64,000 nt of DNA. Origin: Zygaena filipendulae (lineage: Eukaryota > Arthropoda > Insecta > Lepidoptera > Zygaenidae). Position 1 is the first letter of the stretch. Each line of letters opens with the position of its first letter. A model generated the notes under the pieces. It made no database searches. It had not been told where the DNA came from and saw nothing but the letters and a program-made list of their open reading frames with translations. Shown here in pieces: positions 21,977 through 33,661 of the stretch. The position numbers and the translations under genes were made by a program. The stretch covers positions 2,802,501 through 2,866,500 of the forward strand of contig OU015663.1 in assembly GCA_907165275.2 (NCBI GenBank), in the 5' to 3' direction.

Positions 21977-22041
21977 GTTCACCTGCGCGCGCCACGCTGC
22001 TTCGTAATATTGAAATATTATGAAGCAGCGTGCAGATGAAC
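21977..22041. other. Strong hairpin of about 65 nt
   Basis: A 19-bp arm (21993-22011, CACGCTGCTTCGTAATATT) faces its complement (22014-22032) with one mismatch. After an asymmetric GCGCGC bulge, outer arms GTTCACCTGC and GCAGATGAAC continue the stem. The central loop is only 2 nt, which argues against a canonical pre-miRNA and fits a small inverted duplication. Confidence 0.6.
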
Positions 22042-22239
22042 TTGTTTACAAACAACCAATTCAAGTCAATAAGGCAGGAAATCATAAAATAGGTCCTTAT
22101 TTAATATTTAGTTACTAAATAATCAAATATACCTATTTACGATAAACAAAATCTGCCCTAATAATTCTAATGTGAAAGTTTTTTTTTTAATTAAATTGTC
22201 AATCCATTCTGTTTAATATTTATTATATTTAGTATTACA

Positions 22240-22275
22240 CTAGCTGTTCCCCGCGGGATCACCCACAGAACAGAT
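22240..22275 (-). mobile_element. Helitron 3'-end fragment
   Basis: CTAGCTGTTCCCCGCGGGAT followed by CACCC is the complement of the Lep1-type 3' end. Upstream at about 22158-22180 lies a stray 5'-end-like block, CTAATAATTCTAATGTGAAA. Confidence 0.45.
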
Positions 22276-22643
22276 AGAAGTGACATCAACTCAGTTTAGT
22301 TTGGAAACAAACGGAAACCGGTGTCGCCGGGTGATCGTAGTACATACCTACATAAAACTATTCATCACGCACAAAAACATTAATTAACGTAACGAAATGT
22401 ATTAAACGCCTTTTGGTTATGTTTTAACTTAGTCGGTGTTTACAAATTACACAGTTTTGGGAGTACTGTGGAATGACTGAGGAAAATACATTCGGGATGC
22501 CAACAAAAGAAGTTTTTGGAAAGTTAGAGCATTTATAGGTACTATAATTTCCATAGCTACCGTGACGCGCCTGCCCCGCCCACATGTCATTTTTTTATTT
22601 TTATTTTATTCATAAGTCATCTCTAGTTATTTTTTTTCTCTGT

Positions 22644-22690
22644 GGTTTCACCCGCGTTAATTTCGGAAACCCTTACTGAATCGTTTTAAT
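22644..22690 (-). mobile_element. Helitron fragment
   Basis: GTGGTTTCACCCGCGTTAAT followed by TTCGGAAA is the complement of the 3' hairpin region. The CTAG end is missing (CTAGTTATTTT lies slightly upstream). Confidence 0.45.
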
Positions 22691-23132
22691 GATATTAAGT
22701 TAAAAGTTAAAACCAATTAAGTCTCAAGTTTCTTTGTTTCTTCTTAATGTTCCAACGCAAGGCGCAAGACATAGAGTAGGTACCTATATTGTGAGCGTAT
22801 CCAATTTGAGTAGCATTTATAATATGGGCTTAAGTTTGCCCTGTCTTGTAAACTGCCATAAATCTCTTGCCTGCGATACCTGGCGTAGCAGTTAGGTCAA
22901 TAACCACTATAAGAGCTGTAAGCTGTTGACAAACATAATTTTCCAAATTTCAAACAATAGAGCAATTCAAAAACTGTTTTCTGTATAAAGTGGTTGTTTT
23001 CTTCTTGGTGCTTGGTTAGGTTAAAGGAAAAGGACTAACTGATTTTTCCATCGAGAGATAAACTAACATATTATTTATACTTCTGATAGTCCACACAAAA
23101 ATAATCCTTTATTTAACTTATTCTTGGTTATT

Positions 23133-23336
23133 CATTCGATATTACAAATACGAATGTGTTTTTTTGTAACTCTTTCACGACTTAAATATTCAACCGATCA
23201 TTATGAAACTATGCTTATGTTGTCAGGGGGAGGGTACAAAAAGGACATATCAGTATTAGCAGTATTAGCAGTATTTATCCCGGAATTCCCGCGAGAACTT
23301 CTAAATTAGTAAAGGTGAAACCGCGGGGAACAGCTA
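23133..23336 (+). mobile_element. Lep1-type Helitron, near complete
   Basis: It runs from ATATTACAAATACGAATGTG through ACTCTTTCACGACTTA, CAACCGATCATTATGAAACT, GTTGTCAGGGGGAGGGTAC and CCCGGAATTCCCGCGAGAAC to GGTGAAACCGCGGGGAACAG and CTAT. The terminal CTAG is mutated to CTAT. A short GCAGTATTA triplication lies inside. Confidence 0.65.
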
Positions 23337-23777
23337 TAGCTATGTAGTTAAATATGTCTGCGGTAGGAAAATTCTGAATTCTCCTGTGATCTAATATTAC
23401 TAGCGTACGTACGTAGTAATAGTAACTCAATGGAATTCTCACACTAGTCACGGTGTGGTTTTGTTCAAACTTAGCTTGAGAGAGATCTACGCCGCTATTT
23501 CGATCTTACCCCTACATTGATGAGTATACTATCCCCAGAGAGATTTGACAAAAATAACCATTTAATTTTTAAAGTCACAAAAAAATACTAAAGCACAACA
23601 TGGAGTCGGTGTTAAAAGTGTCATCTGTGAGTTGTGACTTGTGACACATGTTCGACTTTGTACAGTACATATAAAAGGGTTGATATTTTCCTTGGTGCGT
23701 ATAATACGTTTATACAATACTACTGTCCGCCGCGGTTGAAAGTTATTATACGGTACTTAAATAAAAAATACATTTTT

Positions 23778-23973
23778 TTTTATTTTCGTCTATCTGTCTG
23801 TTTGTTCCGGCTAATTTCTTAAACAGCTGAACCGATTTTAACGGAACTTTCACTAGCAGAAACCTGATGTCAATAGGAGTACTTACTACTTAGGCTACTT
23901 TTATTTTAGAAAAAAATATTGTTGCTGCGGGAATTCCGAAACTCACGCGGGTGAAACCGCGGAGCAAAGCTAG
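23778..23973 (+). mobile_element. Helitron, AAGTAGCC subtype
   Basis: It contains a CTATCTGTCTGTTTGTTCCG block, GCTGAACCGATTTTAACGG, TTAGGCTACTTTTATTTTA and ends CACGCGGGTGAAACCGCGG and AGCAAAGCTAG before T. The left border is approximate. Confidence 0.6.
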
Positions 23974-24529
23974 TATAATATACCACTAACTTAGAAAAGC
24001 AAGTTAATAAAAAAAAATTGATAAGGCGGATGAAGGCGTGAGGAACTTCGTTCCTGGCGGAGTTCCACCACGTTTTTTAACAATAAAGCCTTCAGATATT
24101 ATGTATTGTATTATTGATCTTAATTATAATAATAATTATATCTATGCTAAGTCTGAGCACAAATAAGACGCTGTTCAATAATTCTACGAAAAAAAAACCT
24201 CAAACAGTTTTTTCACATGCATCCGTCCCTCCTTATTATACCATGAGCTTCTAAGAAGGAAGTTCTACTTATATTTATCACAGTTCTTCTTTTATAATAC
24301 TTTAATACAGATAAATATCGAGTGACCAGTTGAGGATGCGGCTTTTTTTAAAACTTTAGGAAGAACGTATTGTTAAAAAACATATAGTCTCGAAACACCT
24401 AAGTAGAAAATCCCACATTAACTTCAAACTTCTTTTATACCTTGTCCTGACAATAACGAACACAAAAACATAGAATTACCGAATTTGGTGCTTTCGTTTC
24501 GGAGATTCATTTTTTATTTAGGTCCCTAC

Positions 24530-24810
24530 TAGCTGTGCGGTTCCCCGCGTGAAACTTCTTTTTCCCAACATCCGATTTTAGTAAAACAAAGCCAATATGT
24601 CGCTCCAGGCTAAGCATAATCTACCTGTGAAAACCGCATGACAATCCGTTCAGTAGATTCGGAGATTAACGCGAACATACAGACGAAAGATAGAAAAGAA
24701 TTTGAAAAAAAAAAGTTTTTGTTGCTTGGTTACTCTTCTTTTATCGCCCTCTCTTAATTTTTGGTAAAAATATTCAATGTACAGAATTTCGGATTCTATT
24801 CTTTTATAGT
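24530..24810 (-). mobile_element. Helitron-like element, ACATCCGATTTTAG subtype
   Basis: It is about 280 bp, with a plus-strand CTAGCTGTGCGGTTCCCCGC end and the blocks CAACATCCGATTTTAGTAAA, CTCCAGGCTAAGCATAAT, CGTTCAGTAGATTCGGAGAT and TTCAATGTACAGAATTTCGG. A close relative lies at 33662-33955. It abuts the next copy directly. Confidence 0.6.
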
Positions 24811-24811
24811 A

Positions 24812-25020
24812 CTAGCTGTGCCCCGCGGTTTCACCCGCGGTAATTTCGGAGTTCCCGTGGGAATTCCGGGATAAAAAGTACCCTAGATGTCCTTCTCTGT
24901 ATCCCTGACAACGTGTTTGCCAAATTTCATCCAAATCCATTCAGCCGTTTTTCCGTGATTGAGTAACAAACTTCCAAACAACCAAACATCCACACTTTCA
25001 CATTTATAATATTAGTAGGA
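24812..25020 (-). mobile_element. Lep1-type Helitron, complete copy
   Basis: This 209-bp copy is one of the best. The plus strand begins A|CTAGCTGTGCCCCGCGG and TTTCACCCGCGG and ends ATAATATTAGTAGGA|T. On the element's strand this is 5' TCCTACTAATATTA to 3' CTAG, inserted between A and T. The internal block CAAATTTCATCCAAATCCAT is shared with the copies near 36.0, 55.6 and 59.6 kb. Confidence 0.82.
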
Positions 25021-25547
25021 TACTTAGATATATGTACGTATGTATGTAGTGCGAGTTGTAAATATAAAATTTTTATCAGAGGTAAGTAGTACGGTGTTTT
25101 ATGGACAACGTATGAACCGTATATAATATTCTATGCTTTCTGATATAAGTACATATATCTGGCTATGTAAACCCACCAACTATGATGTTATAATAGCCTA
25201 CCCTTTTAATGTATCTGCTTACCTTGTGATGGGATATGCCCGAGATTATGAGAATCGTCCCTGACAACAGCAGCTCAGCGGCTCGAGTGTGCGTGGGCGC
25301 CGGCGGAAGAGTTACACATAATATTGTATCAAGCTGCGCACGCGCCGCTGGGAAGTCCGCTCTATATTATCACCAAACACTCAATTAATTCAGTGATATG
25401 ACACACTGTAAGCGTTCGGTTGTCTTTTTTTTTGTTTTTTTCATTATATAAATCATAAACCTGACCGACTGACATAGTTTTATTATCACTATGTAATATA
25501 TATGAACCGTAATTTGCCTGTGTAACATAAAAACGTGTAGGTATACC

Positions 25548-25600
25548 TCTATTTTTTAACCGACTTCCAAAAAGGAGGAGGTTCTATGTTCGATTGTTAT
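25548..25600 (+). repeat. Dispersed lepidopteran repeat motif
   Basis: AACCGACTTCCAAAAAGGAG followed by GAGGTTCT is a short phrase that, from general familiarity, recurs widely in moth and butterfly genomes. A reverse-oriented relative is at 47795-47848 and a decayed one near 61893. It probably belongs to a non-LTR or SINE tail. Confidence 0.45.
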
Positions 25601-25721
25601 ATTTATTAATTCATACCGAGTAATCTAGGTAACTTAAGAGTTATATTTCTTCATATGAGAGCAAGAATCTACTTAAGTATTGTAGCTAGTCTAGCTTAGC
25701 TAGTCTAACTTGTTTCAAAAT

Positions 25722-25949
25722 ACCTACTATTATTATAAAACAAATTAGTCTGCACCTGTATGTTTGTTCGCTTAGTTCTTCTAAATCATAAGAAACCTTT
25801 AATTACCTACAGAATTTGTGTCGAAAGGTTTCTTGAAATTTTAATTGAATTTGTATATAGTAAATGTCGACTAAGTCTAAGTCTAAGTTGTCAAAAAAAA
25901 ATCGCACGCTATATGACTTCCGCGCGAAGCCGGGGGAGGTCGCTAGTAT
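25722..25949 (+). mobile_element. Helitron-like element, diverged subtype
   Basis: ATTATTATAAAACAAATTAG and TGTATGTTTGTTCGCTTAG form a 5' part. The 3' end reads ACTTCCGCGCGAAGCCGGGG followed by GTCGCTAG before T, a GC-rich hairpin plus CTAG terminus. Borders are approximate. Confidence 0.5.
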
Positions 25950-26288
25950 AAATAAAAGTTTCCAATAATTTCAGTGTTATTTGGAATACAAATACTTCAG
26001 CACCCGCTGTGTAGAACACACAATTTCAATTTTCAAATAGATACATACCTACCGCTGCGCTATAAAATTTGAGGTGAATATACTGATGTTGATCTATAAA
26101 ATTGTGTCTAACATTCAAAGTACCTATCATAAACCCGCCATGCATGACCTCACAAGTAGTCCCGGATTACGTGTGATTTATATGTCTATGTCTATATTTA
26201 CATTATTTACCATAATAATCCCGAGGGAACATTTTTTTATACTCGTAGTTTAATTGATAGGCATTTTTGGTAATCTCCTTATTATATA

Positions 26289-26495
26289 CTAGCTCTTCCC
26301 CGCGGTTTTACACGCTATAATTTCAGAGTTCCCGCGGGAATTCCGGATTACAATATAGCTTATCTTACTCAGGGATAATGTAGCTTTTTAATGGTGAAAG
26401 AATTTTTGAAATCGGTCCAGTAGTTTTTGAGTTAAATTGTTACAAACAAACAAACAAAAAATCAAATCTTTCCTCTTTATAATATTAGTATAGAA
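26289..26495 (-). mobile_element. Lep1-type Helitron
   Basis: The plus strand starts CTAGCTCTTCCCCGCGG and ends TATAATATTAGTATA. The internal GTGAAAGAATTTTTGAAATC and GGTCCAGTAG blocks match the copy at 10819. It abuts the next, oppositely oriented copy. Confidence 0.68.
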
Positions 26496-26672
26496 AAATG
26501 AATTGCTGTTCGTTTGTCTCGCTAAAACCCGAGTACGGCTGGGCCGATTTGGATAATTTTGATCTTGAAATATTCGTGGAAGTTCATGGAAGAAGTAAAT
26601 AAGGCTACTTTGAAGTTCCTGCGGGGATTCCGAAACTCAAGGCGGGTGAAAACGCAGGGCTCAGACTGGTAA
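26496..26672 (+). mobile_element. Helitron, abutting opposite-strand copy
   Basis: CTGTTCGTTTGTCTCGCTAA and GGCTGGGCCGATTTGGATAA form the 5' half. The 3' end is CTCAAGGCGGGTGAAAACGC and GGGCTCAGACTGG, with the CTAG end decayed. It relates to the copy at 43585-43738 through the TTGTCTCGC block. Confidence 0.5.
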
Positions 26673-27057
26673 TAAAATACTTAGATGAAGTTATTACGGT
26701 ATCGCTCGAATATACATTAAGTACCTGAAAAGAAAAGTTGCAAATTTATTGAACTGACGTTACAAAGCAGGGACTTCGGAGTGCCTATATCAAATGTCAA
26801 AAGTCATCAGACATAATCAAAATAGAAGTCCATAATCTGTGCCTACCTTCCAGAAGACAATCATTGATCTCTAGGTAGGTTACTTATGTTTGTCTTTTGA
26901 ATAATTTTTTATGACATAATAGGTAGGTACATAATTAAACGAACAATTTATTCATAACACTGTGTATGTATAAGTCTCAAAAAGCAGCTGGTTTGATTTT
27001 TCCCTATTAATGTGTTAATTTGTAATTAAATCACGAGACCTCAATATTACAGACAAC

Positions 27058-27260
27058 CTTATTATTATAAATGTGCAAGTGAGTTGGTTTTTTTGTTTGT
27101 TTGTGTGTTACGCTTTCACGCCTTAACGGCGCAACTGATCACAATGAAATTCAACATACACGTTGTTAGGGGTACGGAGAAGGCCATAGGTTACCTTGTG
27201 TCTCGAAATTCCCACGGGAACTCTCAAATTAATGCGAGTGAAACCGCGGGGAACAGCTAG
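27058..27260 (+). mobile_element. Lep1-type Helitron, near complete
   Basis: It runs from TTATTATTATAAATGTGCAA through GTTACGCTTTCACGCCTTAA, CAACTGATCACAATGAAATT and GTTAGGGGTACGGAGAAGGC to GTGAAACCGCGGGGAACAGC and TAG before T. Confidence 0.72.
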
Positions 27261-27371
27261 TACTTACATAGGTACATTACAATTACCTACTGGAAATTTC
27301 AGAAATCACAAAAAAGGGTACACAGATTATGTATCGAATTAGGTAACTCACGAGAATACACTAAAACCTGT

Positions 27372-27512
27372 GTTCAAGCTTTCCCGCCTTAGCTACTCAA
27401 CCGATCGTCATGAAATTTTGCATACCTACACGTTAATGGGGGTATAGACAAGGACGTAGAGTACTTTGTGTCCCGGAATTCCCGCGAGAACTCCGAATTC
27501 ACGCTGTGTTAA
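27372..27512 (+). mobile_element. Helitron fragment lacking its end
   Basis: GTTCAAGCTTTCCCGCCTTA, CAACCGATCGTCATGAAATT, CCCGGAATTCCCGCGAGAAC and TCCGAATTCACGC are present. The hairpin and CTAG are missing. Confidence 0.55.
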
Positions 27513-27934
27513 GAGTAACACTATTTGAAACCATCAGTGTTCGTTAGTGGTGGGGTAACCGTGTTAGTTTATCACATATCTTGTGATAGTACCTACTCGT
27601 ATTGGTAAACAAATTATAATTGGTCCATTGTGTGAGGAAATACGGTAAATTTACCGTGAGGTGTGTTTAAGTGACCTTGGACAAACAATGTGTTTGCACA
27701 GCGCCGGTCCGGTGCGGTGCGACGGGCCCTTGGGTCAACAATCAACATGGGCAAGCCGATAACCGTTAGCTCTTGCTTCGCAACTCTTCAGGGGTCTCCC
27801 CAGATGCCCAGTGTGTGGTTAAACAAAGACTTATGTGAAAGGGTGTTCAATATCCGATTTTCGTCACAAAGATATAGAAAAAAAAACTTAAAAAAAACTA
27901 CGAGCGAAATGATGCTGAATAAAGATATGTTTAT

Positions 27935-28202
27935 GTCTACGTCTACGTCTACGTCTACGTCTACGTCTACGTCTACGTCTACGTCTACGTCTACGTCTAC
28001 GTCTACGTCTACGTCTACGTCTACGTGTACGTCTACGTCTACGTCTACGTCTATGTGTACGTCTACGTCTACGTCTACGTCTACGTCTACGTCTACGTCT
28101 ACGTCTAAGTCTACGTCTACGTCTACGTCTACGTCTACGTCTACGTCTACGTCTACGTCTACGTCTACGTCTACGTCTACGTCTACGTCTACGTCTATGT
28201 CT
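27935..28202. repeat. (GTCTAC)n hexanucleotide array
   Basis: About 44 copies of GTCTAC span 268 bp. They are interrupted by a few variants (two GTGTAC near 28026 and 28055, one AAGTCT near 28107, one TATGTC at the end). Because the unit is 6 bp, five of six frames remain open. This creates artificial Thr-Ser, Asp-Val and poly-Arg reading frames in and around 27690-28364. No protein is called. Confidence 0.95.
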
Positions 28203-28504
28203 AAAATTAAGCGCATAAGTTGCCCGCCACGTTTGCAAATCGTACCCTTAATTATTGCATTTTTAAGATTATCTCTGTTAGTTATCACAGATTTTTTTTC
28301 TTTCTTTTTTTTTGACGCATGTGCGCGTGAGTTTATCGACGGTTTGAATAAGTCCCTCTTTTAACCGTACACCCAGTATATCAATACTAGACGATCGGCC
28401 CTCACGGGGTATATGAGATGGAACTCTTGTATATACTTTGTAGATGACGATGCGGTTAAGCGTGAGCAGAATTAGCCTTTATCATGTTTAAGTATGTAAA
28501 TCCC

Positions 28505-28973
28505 CTACAAACTCACGAACTCACTAACTCCGGAGTTTCCGCAGGAATTCTAGAGTAAAAAGTACCCTATATCACTCTGGATCACTGTAGCTCCCTATAA
28601 GTGAAAGAATTTTCAAAATCGGTTCAGTATATCCAGAGATTATAACCTCACAAACTCCGGAGTTCCCGCGGGAATCCCGGAATAAAAAGTACCCTATAGC
28701 ACTCAGGATCACTGCAGCTTTTTAAAAGTGAAAGAATTTTCAAAATCGGTTCAGTAGATCCAGAGATTACCCCTGCAACTTCATAAACTCACAATCTCCG
28801 GAGTTCCTGCGGGAATTCCGGAATAAAAAGTACCCTATGACACTCAAGATCACTGTAGCTTTCTATTAGTGAAAGAATTTTCAAAATCGGTTCAGTAGAT
28901 CCAGAGATTACCCCCTACAACGTCACAAACTCACAAACTCACAAACTTTTGCTCTTTATAATATTAGTATAGA
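28505..28973 (-). mobile_element. Helitron with triplicated internal unit
   Basis: Three direct units start with CTCCGGAGTT or CTCCGGAGTTC at about 28529, 28655 and 28796 (126, 141 and about 140 bp). Each has GGAATAAAAAGTACCCTAT-type, GGATCACTG-type and GTGAAAGAATTTTCAAAATC blocks. The right end is TATAATATTAGTATA, the complemented 5' terminus. The left CTAG/hairpin end is missing. Confidence 0.75.
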
Positions 28974-29094
28974 ACTATAGATTATACAAGAGTTGTTCGT
29001 TAAAAGATAGAACGCATTCGCATTGGATTTGGATTAAACGAGCTTTTTCTATAACAATATTATGTTCATTTATTTTAACAAAAAGTTTATGGAA

Positions 29095-29309
29095 TCCTAC
29101 TAATATTACAAACGCGAAAGTTTGTATGTATGTATGGATGGATGGATGGAGGGATGTTTGTTACTCTTTCATGCAAAAACTACTGGATGGATTTAAATGC
29201 AACTTTACAATAATATAGCTTATACATCAGATACATAGGGTACTTTTTATCCCGGAATTCCCGCGGGAACTCTGAAATTAACGCGGGTGAAACCGCGGGG
29301 CACAGCTAG
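29095..29309 (+). mobile_element. Lep1-type Helitron, complete copy
   Basis: This 215-bp copy starts A|TCCTACTAATATTACAAAC and ends GGTGAAACCGCGGGGCACAG and CTAG|T. A (GTAT)n(GGAT)n microsatellite is embedded near the 5' end, as in the copy at 53217 (CATC)n. It holds both diagnostic ends and the hairpin. Confidence 0.82.
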
Positions 29310-32300
29310 TATACATATAAATTTAATAAGACAGTATTTTCTACCCAATTAATATTAATCGCAACTAATTAAGATACGTACTAGTTACCTACATAAATAC
29401 CCGTCCCCCGTAAAGATGAAACGGAGTGTTGTAATATAACAATAAACACACACTCGTTTCCACAACGTGTGGGTTCCGTCGCTCACATAAAAGGGACGGC
29501 GGAAAATCGCCTCTCCCGTTCCTTCCCTAGGCAAGCCGTGCGGAAATAGAACGTGTTGTACTCGGGATATTATGTTATGGCAATGTTTAGAAACGCGTAT
29601 GTGACTAACGGTCTCTTGTTAGATATTAGAAGCCTACATTAGAGCTCACATGAGCACATTGTATGAAAAAAACCAGCGTTTGCTTAGCAAATTCTAATCT
29701 CTACACATACTCGGGTACCAGGATCGCAGGAGTCGGTAGAGGGCCGCGTCCACGTACGATACATATCATACATACACACACGCTATAACCACACACGAGC
29801 CCGTACGCCGAAGGGGTTGCCGTACGTGATATTGTCTAATCTATTGCCACACACAGCCACCCGCAGGAATACGACACGCACGCAACACGCAACCCTCGCA
29901 AGGTTAGTGCGAGACAGAGCCACTGCTTCGTCACACTGCTGAAGTAAGACAGAGATGGATATGGGACGCCGGACGCGGGCTACGGAGTCCGACAAGACAA
30001 GTTTGAGTCTGCGCATTCTTGAGTTTCTTAAGGGTGAGAGTCCGTATACTCGCTAGGTTACTCTGTTAACCTGGTAGTTGTTTTCCATTTTAGGACAAAA
30101 CTCGATAAAAAAGGGCGCTCGCATTCAGTAATTGATAGGGGTCGAGGGATTTTATTGGACACGCCTACCCGTAAGGGTGCGTACGAAATGCGTAGGGCAA
30201 ACCTACACACTAAGGCAAAAATGCTTTATGTCGAAAGAGTTCCCTCTGTGTGAGTATTTTGTAGTTGTACGAAGTATGAATAAATTAATAATAATGCAAA
30301 TTGGGGTTGTTTCAAGAGCTTTTAAAGCTAAGAAATATGGTTTTACTATTATAATAAAACGCACCAAAAATTATTATCAATCCCACATTTTTTACATATC
30401 TTTCCAAAGACATTCCTATCATTGATATTTTTCACTGTCAAACTATACTCCTTTTTATAAATGACATTATACTTTCAAAGAGTCTGTAACAGGAGTAAGA
30501 GAAAGACAAAAGAAGTTTGATAAAATCTTTGACGATTTAAAAATTTATTAAATAATTAAAGACCACTGCTCTATAGCATAGTGGATACGAGTATACCTCG
30601 TATCCAGTTGGCTAATTAAGTGATTTTCTGCGTTATCGTAAACCGTTTACAAATTAGGACTGCGATTCTGTAGAGTCCATTCACACAAGTCACGGCTCGT
30701 TGATCGACATCACAAAGTAATGGGGACAGTCCTCGTTAGGAGCAATCATGCGCGAAATAAGTACGTTCCACGCGTCCCATAGGTACCTACACCCATAATT
30801 TGCCAATTATTTTGTGTTTGCAATGCATCCTTATTTGTAATTTGCATAGATACGAACTTTTCATTGATTACAATTTAATGTATTCATTGCTTAATTTTGA
30901 TTATTGACGAGTTGTTGTTGACGAGTGAGAGCCGTACCGATAACACGCGTGTCTTCGTTATTTCAGTCACTTTTCAGCATCTATTTTGGACCCTGAGCAG
31001 GAAACTGGCTTTCAAGAGAGCCATGTTTTAACTTGGGGGGCAATCTAACATTGTCATTGGCGTTTCGCCTTAATTGAAGAAGTAGATGAAGAGATTTTTA
31101 TTATTCAAAAACATTGTCATTGGCAAATTATAATTATAGACGCCATTATTAAAGAAGAAGGAGAAGAACTTTGATTATATTCAGAGATAGGTAGGTACTT
31201 TACAATGAATTGAAGAAATAATAATTGTAGTGGAGTCCTAAAATCGGTAACATCCTCCATATCCATGTTTGGTTTTAATCAAATACTTATAATATCATTG
31301 GTTTTAGTTGTCAAACATAATATGTGAAATCATGTTCAAAATGCAAGTTTATGAATACAATGTTTCCATATACATACGTCGTACATACAATATAATGTTT
31401 AAGAATACAGAATACGTTTTTATAGTCCAGATAGAACGAGCAAATTAATCGACACTGTGCCCTTAGACTTTAGAGGATTACAATACTTTGTTTATTAAAA
31501 ATGGGATGTTTATAAGCTTCAGGATAATATACCGAGTTGAGAGCAAAAAGCAATTGTTGATCTCCAAGAACCCTTACAATATTAAAGCACAAATAAATAT
31601 ATTTGATTAAGAAGGCAAAAAGGGACCGCTCTCTAGATTTATGTGCTAAATACGATGCACGTTTAGTTTCTGTTCTCTGTGTAAGTATACTATATTTAAT
31701 ATTGTACAAAGCGAAAATCTGAATTGTGTTTAGTGGTCACTGACCATTGACCAACCTTTGAATTAATCTCAATATAGCCAACCTAGAAGATGCTTTTTAT
31801 GGCGGTAAATTAAAGCGGCGAAAGAAACCCGAAATGCTCGATCTCAAAACCGCGGGAAGAACAGCAAATGTTCCATAAATCATCTTGCCTCGTTTGGTGC
31901 AGTCACACGCATTTGCGTGCCACGTGTATTCCGAAGTCTCGATTACATAATAACGTAACGAACATGCATTATTTGTTTGTATGTTCGTCGTCCACGTTGG
32001 TAATGTCTTCCATGTCAGTTTACGGAATGAGGCAACGCGTGCAATGTGAAAAGTCATAATGGATACCAACGAGTGAAGAGATGTTGCGGAAATAGAAACA
32101 GGTTGCGTTGTGTATTACATTCATTCACACACCACATAAAAAACGTTTTTCAGATTATTGTTGAATGAAATCTCATATTTTATTAGGTAGGTACATTTTT
32201 TGTTTAATTTAGTACAAACTGAGCAATTTGTAGTTTTACCTGCGTGTGTTTCGGAACTCTTTGATCCAGCACATGAGCTGACGAGTAGTTTCTGATCGAT

Positions 32301-33661
32301 GAGTAGGTACACAGAAAGTTGAGCATACGACCCAGCTACCGCTTGATTATTTGTATAAAGCTTATTATTTTTTCTTATGAAGAACTTAAATTTAAAACGA
32401 CTAACTAATGCAAAATTACCACTTTTCGCTTCCGTCGATCCATTAGCTATATGTACCTACATCTAATGTTTGCCTTTGCTTCCAAAACGTTACTGCGTAA
32501 CGAAGTCCGACGTACTTGGTCTTCTTCTTCTTCTTTAATAATGACGTCTATAATTTTATTTAACTCTCAGAAGAATAACTGTTATTGTTCTGATATTTAA
32601 CCGGGTAGAATTTTGGTTCATTTCTTTTTCCAGATAAATCAACCACTTTTGAGCCAGTATTTTTAAATGCCAATTAAGTACTTACGTTAAACGTTTGTTT
32701 TTCATAAAACATTAAAACGCGAAATATTTTTTTTTCTCAATTTATTGGGTTAATGAACTGCGTGTACAATAAATACTTATAACACACATAATATAATACC
32801 ATAGCTTATAGTAACTTAGCTAGCTTTTGCTAATTGTACCACCTGCACCAATACCATTAACCACGGCTTACTAAAAAAATATTGAGAAGTAGTTATGCAT
32901 TCACAAAACTTATAAGTACTTACTTATAATATTGAGAGTATCTTAAGAGTTTATACACTGTCAAGATTTTAGGGAAGGCTGTTTGTTCTTCAGTTTTAGT
33001 AGGATATATAAGTAAAGGCCTTACATGTTCTTAAGAACAACGTAGGTAGGTACACTTTTGTTACGTTGATATAATATCACCAGCTTTATAAACAAAACCT
33101 ACTAGGCTTTTTGCAGAAATCCTTTATGTAGCACATACTCTACATTGTTTATATAATAGCAGAATGTTGTGTGTAATAAATTCAGTTTCTTTAAAAGACT
33201 AAAAAGAGAAAAAAACAAAACATTAGTATCTGATACAATATTTGTAGAAAATCAATCGATCAACAATCGGCTGAATTAATTTGTAGTAGGTACCATTTAC
33301 TTAACCACATTGTTATCAAAACTAACAGTATTTAAAGTCTTCACAGATTTCAAAAAGGTAAAATCCAAAGCTATATATCAAGATAAAAAAGGGTTACCTG
33401 CTTATTAAATAGCGTCCAAAAAAAGAAATAAAATAAATTTCCCTTTCATCAAATACTTATTTAAAAATAAGCGAGTCCCGAATCCCGTTGGAATGTACCT
33501 ACGCACCAGTCTCCTTTTCTTTCGTTTTATCTCGCTAACACTCGAGTCGAAATCAAAAACTAGTTAGGTAAGTTTGATTAATGATCTTTACTATCTCTTC
33601 TGGGGGTTAAATTTAATCAGTTTTTACGTGAGAACAATAATATTTTCATTATATTAATTAA
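29310..33661. other. Unassigned DNA, partly GC-richer
   Basis: Two less AT-rich patches (about 29400-29560 and 29740-30060) are candidates for promoter or 5' UTR sequence, but no splice-bounded coding exon was found. A 77-codon minus-strand frame at 29783-30016 has no recognisable domain. At 31040-31165 the phrase AACATTGTCATTGGC is repeated, and GACGCCATTATTAAAGAAGA recurs complemented near 32525-32560. Confidence 0.4.

Noticed and set aside
27690..28364. 224-codon frame with a long Thr-Ser repeat, plus Asp-Val and poly-Arg frames on the other strand
   Set aside because: All are produced by the hexanucleotide array. The plus frame starts at GTG, and the flanks carry no domain.
29783..30016. 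77-codon minus-strand frame in a GC-richer patch
   Set aside because: No domain or splice context. Possible promoter/UTR sequence, but unsupported.
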